From: Ancylomarina longa
GTDB taxonomy: Bacteria > Bacteroidota > Bacteroidia > Bacteroidales > Marinifilaceae
NCBI RefSeq assembly: GCF_003996985.1
Contig: NZ_RJJX01000018.1
Location: 1 to 64,000, forward strand
Length of the DNA: 64,000 bases
Direction of reading: 5' to 3'
Numbering within the stretch: the stretch's first letter is position 1; each line of letters opens with the position of its first letter. The position numbers were made by a program, and so were the translations under genes. The notes beneath the pieces are model-generated. The model did no database searches, had not been told where the DNA came from, and worked only from the letters and a program-made list of their open reading frames with translations. Positions 1-7,938 of this stretch are shown piece by piece.

Positions 1-199
1 TCTCCTGTAGCTCAATCGGTTTATAAACTTTTGAATTTATATTGATTGCCCAACCACAACCGTCAGCTGCAGGGGATCCTAGATAAACAACAACGCCATT
101 TACCAAGTTGTTATTATCATGGTCACTACAACGATTTATTGCTGTAAATAAGATAAAACACATTAAGAATACCGAAAATAATTTCATTTTAACTTTCAT
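1..199 (-). CDS. Partial secreted/lipoprotein-like protein (C-terminus outside window)
   Basis: A reading frame runs from an ATG at 199 leftwards off the window edge; 66 residues are visible. The N-terminus MKVKMKLFSVFLMCFILFTA is a typical signal peptide, and a Cys (NRCSD) follows about residue 24, so the product is probably exported and may be lipidated, although the lipobox is imperfect. A second in-frame Met at 187 is an equally good start. The visible mature part contains DGCGWAININSKVYKP. I do not recognise a family. There are no stop codons up to the edge, which supports coding. What lies downstream cannot be seen. Confidence 0.6.
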   Translation of the reverse strand, partial: MKVKMKLFSVFLMCFILFTAINRCSDHDNNNLVNGVVVYLGSPAADGCGWAININSKVYKPIELQE

Positions 200-342
200 A
201 ATTTCAAATTTTAATAGTTAGTTGTTTATACCTCTTCAAATAAGATACACAATGTTGATTTTGCTTGCTTATAAGGCACTGAATTGGACAAAGTAGTAAG
301 CCCTCATTTTTTGTGTTTTTATAATCAAAAAACAATAAAATA

Positions 343-618
343 TATTCTGCAAGCCTGCAAAGACCTCCCCAACGCAGTAGAGTCTACTTTGCACGCAGGT
401 GAAATTCATTTTTTTTCGGTAGAACGAACTTTGCAAGCCTGCAGAGTTCATTCGATTGTAGAAGAGTATGCTTTACACGCATGTGGTGTTGATTCGATTT
501 GAGTGGAGTGAACTTTTCATGCAGGAGAAGTTCGTTCGATTGTGGTAGAATGAACTCTGCATGCCTGCAAAGTTCATTCGATTTTAGAAAAATATGCTTT
601 GCAAGCTTGCAAAGCATA
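343..618. repeat. Array A: 13 degenerate 21-bp units in 42-bp alternating dimers
   Basis: Reading from 343, the sequence divides into thirteen consecutive 21-bp units with no length slippage. Odd units resemble aactttgcaagcctgcagag (for example at 427, 511, 553, 595) and even units resemble tcattcgattgtagaagagt (448, 532, 574), so the true period is 42 bp. Odd units are near-palindromic (GAACTTTGCA..TGCAGAGTTC at 425-448). Because 21 is a multiple of 3, open frames of 72-77 codons exist on both strands, but they have no recognisable domain and I treat them as by-products of the periodicity. The array abuts the 3' end of the gene at 641-1306. Confidence 0.85.
593..618 (-). terminator. 26-bp perfect palindrome, terminator of the 641-1306 gene
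   Basis: The last odd unit of the repeat array is a perfect palindrome (arms TATGCTTTGCAAG and CTTGCAAAGCATA). On the minus strand it lies 22 nt past the stop codon at 641 and is followed by ATTTTTC. This has the shape of an intrinsic terminator. Confidence 0.55.
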
Positions 619-640
619 CTTTCCTGTGTTTTAGTCCAAA

Positions 641-1306
641 TTACGCTTCGGCAGAGCTTACTTCCGGCTCTGCTTTTGCTTTAGAAACCGATTTTGGGAA
701 CAATCTATCGGCATATTTTTTACCGAATAGTTTTGCGGCATCCAGATAGTTGAATTCGTACTGCTTGCGCAATTCCAGCTGAGCCAATTCTTCGTTGGCT
801 GTTGCTGTTTTCACTTTTAATTCCTCCTCGTCGAGTTTCTTCATGCTACCTTGCATATTAGATATTGCAGCGCCTAAAGGAGCTACATGTGCATACAGTT
901 CATGTTCTGCACCCAAAGATTTTAATCGCTCCGATAACTGTTCTGCCAAACCCAGTTCTTTTACGAAAGGTGCACGAACAATGTCGGAATATTTACCATC
1001 GGGGAATAACAGATTATAGATTGGTCGTCCCGGATTGTTACGATCATATTGCTTTGCCGAATCAGATATGTTACGAATGGTATCATCCAAAGCAGCATCG
1101 TTATAAACTACATCGTCGTAGGCAGCATCGCGTACCTCTTTTTGTGTAAGAGTTGCCTCACGTTTGTCTTTCAACACAATAACTTTCGGAGCAATAGCTT
1201 CGGCTAAAGCTTCAGCTCCTTTGGTACGTTTACACAATCGGGCATGTCGGTTAGCATTACTGATGTGCACTTGCGACGACATTCTGTCATTTAATAGTTT
1301 TGCCAT
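641..1306 (-). CDS. Conserved-looking hypothetical protein, 221 aa
   Basis: I do not recognise the family. The protein has no signal peptide or membrane segment and looks mostly helical. It has a basic N-terminal part (RHARLCKRTKGAE, about residues 21-33), a charged alanine-rich middle, a central segment PGRPIYNLLFPDGKY, a Lys/Glu-rich probable coiled coil around 150-185, and a low-complexity tail KAKAEPEVSSAEA. Base composition appears higher in G+C than the flanking DNA, which would fit a different history or strong expression. It is transcribed alone on the minus strand; the ATG at 1306 is preceded by an A-rich leader. A palindromic terminator lies at 593-618. Confidence 0.7.
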   Translation of the reverse strand: MAKLLNDRMSSQVHISNANRHARLCKRTKGAEALAEAIAPKVIVLKDKREATLTQKEVRDAAYDDVVYNDAALDDTIRNISDSAKQYDRNNPGRPIYNLLFPDGKYSDIVRAPFVKELGLAEQLSERLKSLGAEHELYAHVAPLGAAISNMQGSMKKLDEEELKVKTATANEELAQLELRKQYEFNYLDAAKLFGKKYADRLFPKSVSKAKAEPEVSSAEA

Positions 1307-1318
1307 TTTTAAAAAAAA

Positions 1319-1642
1319 TTAATTTATTAGTAAAGGTTCACCGGAGTGAGTTAACTGTACATTTTTATAATTAAATGATCCTTCCAACAACACATCCTCT
1401 TGCCAAACAGCTCTAAATTCATCCCTATCCTACTAAACATCTGCCATTGCAGTATATCTTTCCTTATGATCAGATACTAATTTAACATTTATTTTCCGTC
1501 TACAGAAATAAATATTCAGATTATTGGCTGCTAAATTTGCTTTATCAGACTTTAAGCCTATTTCGTACACAATAACAATTCTTTTACATGATAAATTCAG
1601 ATTAACCTTATCTGCCAACTTCTCCCTGATTCCTACTATAAC
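1319..1642 (-). pseudogene. Possible decayed reading frame with tandem in-frame TAG TAG
   Basis: On the minus strand, codons from 1642 down to 1319 form one frame broken only by two adjacent TAG stops (1430-1435). The first part reads ...DKVNLNLSCKRIVIVYEIGL... and ends YTAMADV. After the stops the same frame continues DRDEFRAVWQEDVLLEG and ends GEPLLIN before a TAA. The amino-acid composition looks protein-like on both sides of the stops. Further upstream the frame is closed (TAA at 1643-1645). I infer a gene remnant, but I cannot name a parent, and an accidental open frame is possible. The gene at 641-1306 starts 12 nt downstream of its end. Confidence 0.3.
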
Positions 1643-1755
1643 TTAATCGGTAAATTAGGGGGCAGGAATAACAATAAACAAGATTCATACAAATAGGAAC
1701 GAAGGAGAATTTACACCTTTTTGAGGGAGCTATGCGAAAACTTGCTTATAAAATA

Positions 1756-1788
1756 AGACCCGTCAGATTTAAAAAACCTGACGGGTCT
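1756..1788. repeat. REP-like palindrome, 11-bp perfect arms
   Basis: AGACCCGTCAG (1756-1766) and CTGACGGGTCT (1778-1788) are perfect inverted repeats around an A/T loop. There is no T-run directly after it on either strand, so it is not an ordinary terminator. The layout resembles extragenic palindromes I remember from other Bacteroidota (ACCTGTCAGGT-type), which is recollection rather than a search result. Confidence 0.5.
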
Positions 1789-1798
1789 GGGCAATTTT

Positions 1799-1833
1799 AA
1801 AAAAAGGGAGGACGCAACATGTTGCGTCCTCCC
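1799..1833 (-). terminator. Intrinsic terminator of the M13 peptidase gene
   Basis: Positions 1806-1833 form a perfect 14-bp inverted repeat (GGGAGGACGCAACA with its complement). On the minus strand it is followed by seven T residues. It lies 33 nt after the stop codon of the peptidase gene. Confidence 0.9.
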
Positions 1834-1865
1834 ATAGTATATTATTAAACTCTAATAATTGGTAT

Positions 1866-3905
1866 TTACCAAATTTTAGCTCTTTGCTCTTCGGTACGAT
1901 ACAAAGAATCTTTCTCGGTAATTCCGAAAGCAGTATAGAATTCGGGAATATTAAATAATCCACCGTTTACACGATATTTTCCAGGAGAATGAACATCTTC
2001 TTTCAAATTACGTTTCAATGCTTTATCTCTTATATTACCTCTCCAAACCTTAGCATAAGCTAAATAGAATCGCTGCATATAAGTAAAACCATCAATATCT
2101 TTTGGTTTTTTACCATTTAAAGCCATTTTGTATGCCTCCATAGAAACAGTTAACCCACCGTAATCAGCAATATTCTCACCTAAAGTTAACTTACCATTCA
2201 CATGCATTCCATCAATTACTTCAAAACTGTCAAATTCATCAACTAATTTTTGAGTTCTCGCTTTAAATTTTTTCGCATCTTCAGAAGTCCACCAGTCTCT
2301 CATGTTACCATCCTTATCAAATCTACGACCAGAATCATCAAATCCGTGAGTCATTTCATGACCAATAACTACACCAATGGCACCGTAATTTACAGCATCA
2401 TCACCATCTTTATAAAAGAAAGGAGGTTGAAGAATTGCAGCTGGGAATACAATCTCGTTCAACATTGGATTGTAATAAGCATTTACAGTTTGAGGAGTCA
2501 TTCCCCATCTTTGGGTATCTACTGGTTTTCCAAGATCTTCGAGATTTTTATTGAAAGCAAATACTCCGGCTCTCCCAATATTTTGCACATAAGAATCTGT
2601 ACCCACTTCCAATTTCGAATAATCTTTCCATTTATCAGGATAACCGATCTTCACACCAAAAGCATCTAACTTAATTAATGCTTGCTTGCGAGTAGAATCG
2701 CTCATCCAATCCAATTTCTCAATTCTGCTGTGAAGTGCTTTCTTTAAATTAGACACCAATTTAATCATCCGCTCTTTGGATTCAGCAGGAAAATATTTCT
2801 CTACATATAATTGTCCAACTGCCTCTCCCAATACAGAACCAGTAGCACTAGACATTCTTCTCCATCTTGGCTTTTGAACTTTAGTACCTGATAAAACAGT
2901 ACCAAAGAAGGCAAAATTCTGATCTGCAATTTCTTTATTTACATAGGATGCAGATTCGTCTAACACTTTCCAGTTCAAATACAATTTAATAGACTCCAAA
3001 TTGTTCTCTCCCAATATACGGTTCAGTTCCTCCATATATTTAGGTTGAGTAAGCACAACAAAAGTTTTAATATCAGCACCTAAATCTTTAAAATATTCTT
3101 TCCAATTAAAATTAGGATATGCTTTCGCCATTTCATCCAATGTTTTAGGATTATAAAGCTTGGTGTAATCTCTATTTTCTAATCTGGTATTAAAGGCATG
3201 TGCCATGCGAGTTTCCAAAGCCATGATTTTGTCTGCTTTTTTCGCTGCAACTGCTTCCTCGTCGCCAATCAATTCATACATCTTAGTTAGATGTTTGATA
3301 TACTCTGCACGAATTTTAGTGCTATTCTCATCATCGTTGGTATAATAATCGCGATCAGGTAAAGAAAGACCTGCTTGCGAAAGATACATTCTATTGATGT
3401 CTGAGTTTTTCATATCCTGCTCTACTCCCACACCAAAAAAGGCACCTACACCCATTTTATGAAGATGAACCAAAGATTTTAATAAGTCTTCCTTATTCTG
3501 AATTGCATCAATTTTTGCAAACTCAGGAAGTAATGGTTTTATGCCTACAGCATTTATTTTGGCAGTATCCATACCGGTAGCATAAAAATCCTGAATCTTC
3601 TTCAAGTTACTACCTTCTTTGGCATCCTTAGTTTTTGCTGCTTCTTCCAAAAGATCGTGAATTGCTTCGTTGGCATTCTCCGCCAAAATATCAAAAGCAC
3701 CATAACGACTTCTATCTTCTGGTATGGGAGTATTTTTCATCCAGGTTCCGTTTGAATACTCAAAAAAGTTATTCCCTGGCTTTACGGATAAATCCATATC
3801 CTCTTTTTTTATTACTCCAGTTCCTTTCGGACTCTGCTGTGAACAACCAGCAGTAACGGCAAGGATAAGTCCTAATCCCATTATGCCCCCTGTAATTTTT
3901 TTCAT
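1866..3905 (-). CDS. M13 family zinc metallopeptidase (PepO/neprilysin-like lipoprotein)
   Basis: This 679-aa protein has the full M13 (neprilysin/endothelin-converting enzyme) layout. The zinc motif HEMTH is at about 516-520 inside VIGHEMTHGFDD, the third ligand Glu is in GENIAD at about 576, and the substrate-binding motif NAYYN is present upstream. The N-terminus MKKITGGIMGLGLILAVTAG followed by Cys is a lipoprotein signal with lipobox, so the enzyme should be anchored in the cell envelope and degrade exported or imported peptides. The length is usual for the family. The C-terminus ends KIW where many homologues end CRVW. It is a single-gene unit with its own terminator at 1799-1833. Family assignment is firm; the natural substrate is unknown. 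Confidence 0.95.
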   Translation of the reverse strand: MKKITGGIMGLGLILAVTAGCSQQSPKGTGVIKKEDMDLSVKPGNNFFEYSNGTWMKNTPIPEDRSRYGAFDILAENANEAIHDLLEEAAKTKDAKEGSNLKKIQDFYATGMDTAKINAVGIKPLLPEFAKIDAIQNKEDLLKSLVHLHKMGVGAFFGVGVEQDMKNSDINRMYLSQAGLSLPDRDYYTNDDENSTKIRAEYIKHLTKMYELIGDEEAVAAKKADKIMALETRMAHAFNTRLENRDYTKLYNPKTLDEMAKAYPNFNWKEYFKDLGADIKTFVVLTQPKYMEELNRILGENNLESIKLYLNWKVLDESASYVNKEIADQNFAFFGTVLSGTKVQKPRWRRMSSATGSVLGEAVGQLYVEKYFPAESKERMIKLVSNLKKALHSRIEKLDWMSDSTRKQALIKLDAFGVKIGYPDKWKDYSKLEVGTDSYVQNIGRAGVFAFNKNLEDLGKPVDTQRWGMTPQTVNAYYNPMLNEIVFPAAILQPPFFYKDGDDAVNYGAIGVVIGHEMTHGFDDSGRRFDKDGNMRDWWTSEDAKKFKARTQKLVDEFDSFEVIDGMHVNGKLTLGENIADYGGLTVSMEAYKMALNGKKPKDIDGFTYMQRFYLAYAKVWRGNIRDKALKRNLKEDVHSPGKYRVNGGLFNIPEFYTAFGITEKDSLYRTEEQRAKIW

Positions 3906-4022
3906 GTGTTTATAATTTATTGAAGTATTTAAAATTTTCTAACATCCTTGCGAAAATAGAGATTTTTAAGATAAATGTATATTTTTTTCGATAAGAATAG
4001 ACATTCGCCCGATGAGTGAGGC

Positions 4023-4053
4023 TTTGATATCTTATCCGAAAGCAATATGTTTG
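4023..4053 (+). promoter_or_regulatory. Bacteroidota-type promoter for mnmA
   Basis: TTTG at 4023-4026, a 19-bp spacer and TATGTTTG at 4046-4053 match the -33/-7 consensus TTTG-N19-21-TAnnTTTG exactly. The -7 box overlaps the upstream ATG at 4047, which therefore cannot be the translation start if this promoter is used. Confidence 0.7.
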
Positions 4054-4079
4054 CACGCATAAACCATTTCGAGCGAAAT

Positions 4080-5171
4080 ATGATTGAATGCACCAAAACA
4101 AAGAGAAAAGTAGTATTGGGAATGAGCGGGGGAACCGATTCTTCTGTTTCTGCAATATTACTAAAGGAACAAGGCTTTGAGGTGATTGGTGTTTCTCTTT
4201 GGTTTTATAATACGGATTATTCCTTTAATGCAAAAACTGCCTATCCGGAGTATATTCAGGAGGCAAAAGCATTGGCTACAAGGTTGAAAATTGCACATCA
4301 TGTGATAGATGCACGTAGGGAATTTCGCGAAAAAATCATTCAATTCTTTCTAGATGAATATCTTGCTGGCAGAACACCTAGTCCTTGTATTCATTGCAAT
4401 CCGCAACTAAAATGGAAATTATTGCTGGAGAAAGCCAATCAACTGGAATGCGATTTTATTGCCACCGGCCATTATATACAAATCTTAAAAGAACAGCAGA
4501 CAGCCTACATCCATAAAGGATTTGATCCGGTGAAGGATCAATCGTATTTTTTATGGAATCTGCCGCAAGAAATTCTCCAGCGAACAATCACTCCGCTCGG
4601 CAAATATACCAAGCACGAAGTTCGTGAGATAGCCAAAGCACATGGTTTTCCCGAGATAGCAACAAAAAAGGAAAGCATGGGCGTGTGTTTTATGGATCAT
4701 AAGGACTATCGGGACTTTTTAAAAGAAATGATTCCCAATCTTGATGATAAAATTGGTAAAGGAGCAGTATTAGATACCGATGGAAATCATTTGGGCTGGC
4801 ATGATGGTTATCCCTACTATACCGTTGGGCAGAAAAGAGGATTGGATCTGGAGGTAAAATCAGGAATGATGGTAAGTAAAATATGTGCAGACACCAACAC
4901 ATTAATCCTGGCAAAAAGGGAAGATTTGAATCGAAAAGATATTCGGGTTTACGATTACTATTTTCATGATATCGCGGATATTCAAGATACAAATATCACC
5001 ACAGTGGTTCGTGGTTTGGGATTAAATCCCGATGGATTAAGTCGTATTAGCCTGATTAATGAAAAAGAACTAAAAGTAGAATTAGAACAGGAAGCTTGGG
5101 CAATTGCTCCCGGTCAACCAGTTGCTTTTTATATTGGCAGTAAATTAATTGGTGGTGGATTTGCAAGCTAA
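4080..5171 (+). CDS. mnmA: tRNA-specific 2-thiouridylase MnmA
   Basis: MnmA uses ATP to activate U34 of tRNA (Lys, Glu, Gln) and inserts sulfur delivered as a persulfide. The PP-loop GMSGGTDSS is near the N-terminus (Thr where SGGVDSS is usual). The catalytic Cys pair is seen in CIHCNP and MGVCFMD, and YYTVGQKRGL marks the central domain. A longer frame begins at 4047, but that ATG lies inside the -7 box TATGTTTG, so I chose the ATG at 4080, giving MIECTKTKRKVVLGMSGG and 363 aa, the normal length. The gene stands alone on the plus strand, divergent from the M13 peptidase. Function is confident. Bacteroidota often carry more than one mnmA paralogue, so this may not be the only copy. Confidence 0.93.
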   Translation: MIECTKTKRKVVLGMSGGTDSSVSAILLKEQGFEVIGVSLWFYNTDYSFNAKTAYPEYIQEAKALATRLKIAHHVIDARREFREKIIQFFLDEYLAGRTPSPCIHCNPQLKWKLLLEKANQLECDFIATGHYIQILKEQQTAYIHKGFDPVKDQSYFLWNLPQEILQRTITPLGKYTKHEVREIAKAHGFPEIATKKESMGVCFMDHKDYRDFLKEMIPNLDDKIGKGAVLDTDGNHLGWHDGYPYYTVGQKRGLDLEVKSGMMVSKICADTNTLILAKREDLNRKDIRVYDYYFHDIADIQDTNITTVVRGLGLNPDGLSRISLINEKELKVELEQEAWAIAPGQPVAFYIGSKLIGGGFAS

Positions 5172-5199
5172 GAGATGCCAATGCAACCCACCACACTTT

Positions 5200-5691
5200 T
5201 TAGTCGGATTTTTTATCAATCCATACTCTTTGCTCCTCCAATACCAAATCGGTCTCGATACTTTCCTGAAAGTGATTGAATAATTTCTTCTCCAATCCCG
5301 TAAATTTCCTTGCCGTCTGATCCATCACACAAATGGTTCCAAACAAATCCTCATTCGGAAATAAAATGGGTGCGCCAAGATAACACACCAATCCATTATT
5401 CACAGGTAGTTTTTCCTTCCAGAAATCGTCCATTTCCGCATCAGTAATTTCAACTTGTTTTCCACTACCTACTACTGTATCGCAATAGGTTCCGATATTA
5501 ATTTCCCCTTTATCCCCAACATTAAATGGGTTATCCGAATTGGTAGAACGCACGAGTACCTCTATTTCGAGTGGATGAACTTTCATAATTAAAGCTGCCT
5601 TCACGCCCAATAATTCATGCAATAAATTTATCTTCTGCTGCCATTTCTGTATTATCTCCGGATTCATGGCAATATTTGCTTCTGTTTCCAT
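5200..5691 (-). CDS. Single-domain GAF protein
   Basis: The 163-aa protein is essentially one GAF domain. LLGVKAALIMKVH, a GEINIGTYCDTVVGSGKQVE segment, the LGAPILFPNEDLFGTICVMD core strands and a C-terminal FTGLEKKLFNHF helix are all typical. GAF domains bind small ligands or chromophores and usually sit in sensor kinases or diguanylate cyclases; here no output domain is attached. There is no signal peptide or membrane segment, so it should be cytosolic. It is convergent with mnmA (28 nt apart). Ligand and partner are unknown. An in-frame Met (residue 9) could be an alternative start. Confidence 0.75.
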   Translation of the reverse strand: METEANIAMNPEIIQKWQQKINLLHELLGVKAALIMKVHPLEIEVLVRSTNSDNPFNVGDKGEINIGTYCDTVVGSGKQVEITDAEMDDFWKEKLPVNNGLVCYLGAPILFPNEDLFGTICVMDQTARKFTGLEKKLFNHFQESIETDLVLEEQRVWIDKKSD

Positions 5692-5790
5692 ACCCCTATT
5701 TTTTATATTTTCGTTTTTTGATTAATAAAGTTAAGGAATAATCGGTCGGAAAAACAATAAAAAGTAATCGCTTTCTAAGCATTTCTGAAA

Positions 5791-5798
5791 TATATTTG
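5791..5798 (+). promoter_or_regulatory. -7 promoter element (TATATTTG) of the DUF3820 gene
   Basis: TATATTTG matches TAnnTTTG perfectly; no clear TTTG was found at the expected upstream spacing. It covers a possible TTG start at 5796 and so argues for the ATG at 5847. Confidence 0.5.
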
Positions 5799-5846
5799 CA
5801 GTGCGAAGTAAAATTTTACTTTGAGCGATTTAATATTGAATTTACA

Positions 5847-6095
5847 ATGGAGCAGGACAAGGGAAGTAATGAATTAGCAATGAATGAAGCATTAATCAAA
5901 TTAATTCAAACCAGAATGCCATTCGGAAAATACAAGGGAAGATATTTGCTCGATCTACCGGAACCTTATTTGGTTTGGTTTCGGCAGAAAGGATTTCCTG
6001 CTGGCAAACTTGGGGAAATGCTGGCTTCGGTTTATGAGATTAAATTGAATGGTCTGGAGCAAATGTTGCGTCCCTTATGCCGAAAGTATCAGTAA
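5847..6095 (+). CDS. DUF3820 family protein
   Basis: A small cytosolic protein (82 aa from the ATG at 5847). The block MPFGKYKGRYLLDLPEPYLV followed by WFRQKGFPAGKLGEML is the hallmark of DUF3820, a short domain related to nuclease-like folds whose function is unsettled; it was once labelled a quorum-sensing-regulated virulence factor. A longer frame using TTG at 5796 is open, but the TTG lies in a -7 promoter box. It converges with modC, 8 nt apart. No operon partner. Role unknown. Confidence 0.75.
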   Translation: MEQDKGSNELAMNEALIKLIQTRMPFGKYKGRYLLDLPEPYLVWFRQKGFPAGKLGEMLASVYEIKLNGLEQMLRPLCRKYQ

Positions 6096-6103
6096 AAATT
6101 AGC

Positions 6104-7198
6104 TTAAACATTAACCAGCAGCGCCATGGATTTGAATAAACACCAGATGTGTTTTCCTTCGCATAAATCCATTTTATGCTGCGATGCTTGCGTTATGGAA
6201 ACAATCAATTTAAAGCCGACATCCACAATACAATAAATCCGATTTTCTTTCCTGATTAACTTCACAATAGTTCCCGGAAGTTGGTTTCGGATGGAAATAT
6301 CGGAGATTTCCTTTAAGGTTAACGCAATATCTTCGGGTCGTAAGGATACATTCATCTGTTCCCCCACCAAACAGCAATCCTTTATTAGTTCCCGCTCCAC
6401 CCTTATTTCCTGACTGGCATCTTTATTTACCAAAATGCTTAGGCCGTTTTCCTTATCATGGGTTTCTACAACAAATGGAATTACATTCATTAATCCCGAT
6501 CCGCGCATCACATCAAGCATATTTTCCTTTTCAATCAATTCCATATATTTCCCATGCCCCAATACAGATCCATTTTTAAGCAAAAATAATTCTCTGGTGA
6601 GACTTAATAAATCGGGTAAATCATGGCTTACCACCAACATGGGTATGTTTAATTGTTGGTTGATTTTAATCAGATAAGGAATGATTTGTCTGCGAAGTGC
6701 CATGTCTAAAGAGGAAAATGGTTCATCCATAAGAAGCAGCTTAGGAGCACTTAATAAGGCTCTGCCAATAGCAACTCTTTGCTTCTCTCCTCCTGATAAT
6801 TGACTGGGACGTTTATCTACCAAAGGCTCCAATTCCAACAAATGTAAAACTTCATCAAAAGCAATTAATGGTTTATCCTTCGACTGAAAAATAGTGCCGA
6901 AAAGTAAATTTTTCCGCACGGTCATGTGGGGAAATAATCTCCCTTCCTGAAAAACATAGCCAATTTTTCGTTTCCGCGATGGAGTCCATATTTTATTTTG
7001 CGAATCAACTATTACCTCCTCAGCAATGCTAATATTCCCCTCATCGGGATATTCTAAACCGGATATCAAATGAAGGAGCGTAGTTTTTCCAGCTCCGGAG
7101 GGACCATAAATGCCTGTAATTCCTTTTCTGAAATTCACCTCTACATTCAAAGTAAAATTTCCTTTTGTTCTTTTTAATTTGGCACTTAATGCATGCAT
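6104..7198 (-). CDS. modC: Molybdate ABC transporter ATP-binding protein ModC
   Basis: ATPase subunit of the molybdate (or tungstate) importer. Walker A GPSGAGKTT is near residue 33, the signature LSGGEKQRVAIGRALL and Walker B LLLMDEP follow, and H-loop VSHD is present. The C-terminal third after about residue 240 looks like the TOBE/MOP-like domain that senses molybdate in ModC proteins (IRNQLPGTIVKLIRKENRIY). 364 aa is the expected length. It is last in the modA-modB-modC unit, 43 nt after modB. The molybdate assignment rests on the operon and the C-terminal domain; tungstate cannot be excluded. Confidence 0.92.
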   Translation of the reverse strand: MHALSAKLKRTKGNFTLNVEVNFRKGITGIYGPSGAGKTTLLHLISGLEYPDEGNISIAEEVIVDSQNKIWTPSRKRKIGYVFQEGRLFPHMTVRKNLLFGTIFQSKDKPLIAFDEVLHLLELEPLVDKRPSQLSGGEKQRVAIGRALLSAPKLLLMDEPFSSLDMALRRQIIPYLIKINQQLNIPMLVVSHDLPDLLSLTRELFLLKNGSVLGHGKYMELIEKENMLDVMRGSGLMNVIPFVVETHDKENGLSILVNKDASQEIRVERELIKDCCLVGEQMNVSLRPEDIALTLKEISDISIRNQLPGTIVKLIRKENRIYCIVDVGFKLIVSITQASQHKMDLCEGKHIWCLFKSMALLVNV

Positions 7199-7241
7199 GT
7201 TGAATCTGTATTAAATCAGCTTAATTTTAATATTACTGAAA

Positions 7242-7937
7242 TCATCGTCTTTCGTGAACTTTTTTCACCAGGTATTCAGAAATCACCATGGCAGAAAAAG
7301 AAAATATAACCGCAACCATTAGCAAACGAAAAGCTGCTGTTTCCTGTCCCGGAATTTGAATCTGACTAAAAAGTGCCAAAGGGATGGTTTGGGTTTCGCC
7401 ACTTATATTCCCGGCAAATATAATCGTCGCGCCAAACTCTCCCAACGAACGGGCGAAAGTAAGTACAAATCCACTTATAATACCGGGTAAAGCCAATGGT
7501 AATGTTATTCGCATAAAGCTCTGAAAGCTATTTGCACCCAAGGTTTTTGCGGCAGCTTCCAAACCGGGATCAACCATTTCGATGGATAGTCTTATTGCCC
7601 GCACGGCTAAAGGAAATGCAACAATCATAGAGGCTAACACTGCGGCATAAAAAGTGAAGGCAATGCGTATTCCAAACCAATCGAATAACCAACTACCGAT
7701 GATTCCTTTGGTTCCGAATAGCAACAAAAGGACAAATCCCGTTGCAACGGGAGGAAGTACCAATGGTAAGTTGATGAGTCCTTCAATTAAAGGCTTTCCC
7801 CTAAAACTCTTCCGCGCCAAATACCAAGCTAAAAATATTGCAAGCGGCAATATCAGAACGGAACACCATAATGCTACGCGTAAGGATAATCCTATTGCGT
7901 TGAGCTCAGCATCCGAAAAATGAAACCAATTTCTCAT
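7242..7937 (-). CDS. modB: Molybdate ABC transporter permease ModB
   Basis: Inner-membrane permease (231 aa) with five or six hydrophobic helices. The permease-ATPase contact loop EAAKTLGANSFQSFMRITLP (EAA motif) is clear, followed by LALPGIISGFVLTFARSLGEFGAT, typical of ModB/CysT. An ATG at 7958 in frame would add seven residues but lies inside modA; I prefer the Met at 7937 (MRNWFHFS), 1 nt after the modA stop, consistent with translational coupling. It passes molybdate delivered by ModA using energy from ModC. Confidence 0.92.
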   Translation of the reverse strand: MRNWFHFSDAELNAIGLSLRVALWCSVLILPLAIFLAWYLARKSFRGKPLIEGLINLPLVLPPVATGFVLLLLFGTKGIIGSWLFDWFGIRIAFTFYAAVLASMIVAFPLAVRAIRLSIEMVDPGLEAAAKTLGANSFQSFMRITLPLALPGIISGFVLTFARSLGEFGATIIFAGNISGETQTIPLALFSQIQIPGQETAAFRLLMVAVIFSFSAMVISEYLVKKVHERR

Positions 7938-7938
7938 A

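Noticed and set aside
284-617. Overlapping open frames of 72 and 77 codons on both strands
   Set aside because: They follow from a 21-bp repeat being a multiple of three and lack a convincing start signal or domain.
343-618. CRISPR-like array
   Set aside because: The spacer-like even units are themselves similar to each other, the repeats are only about 24 bp and degenerate, and no cas gene is near.
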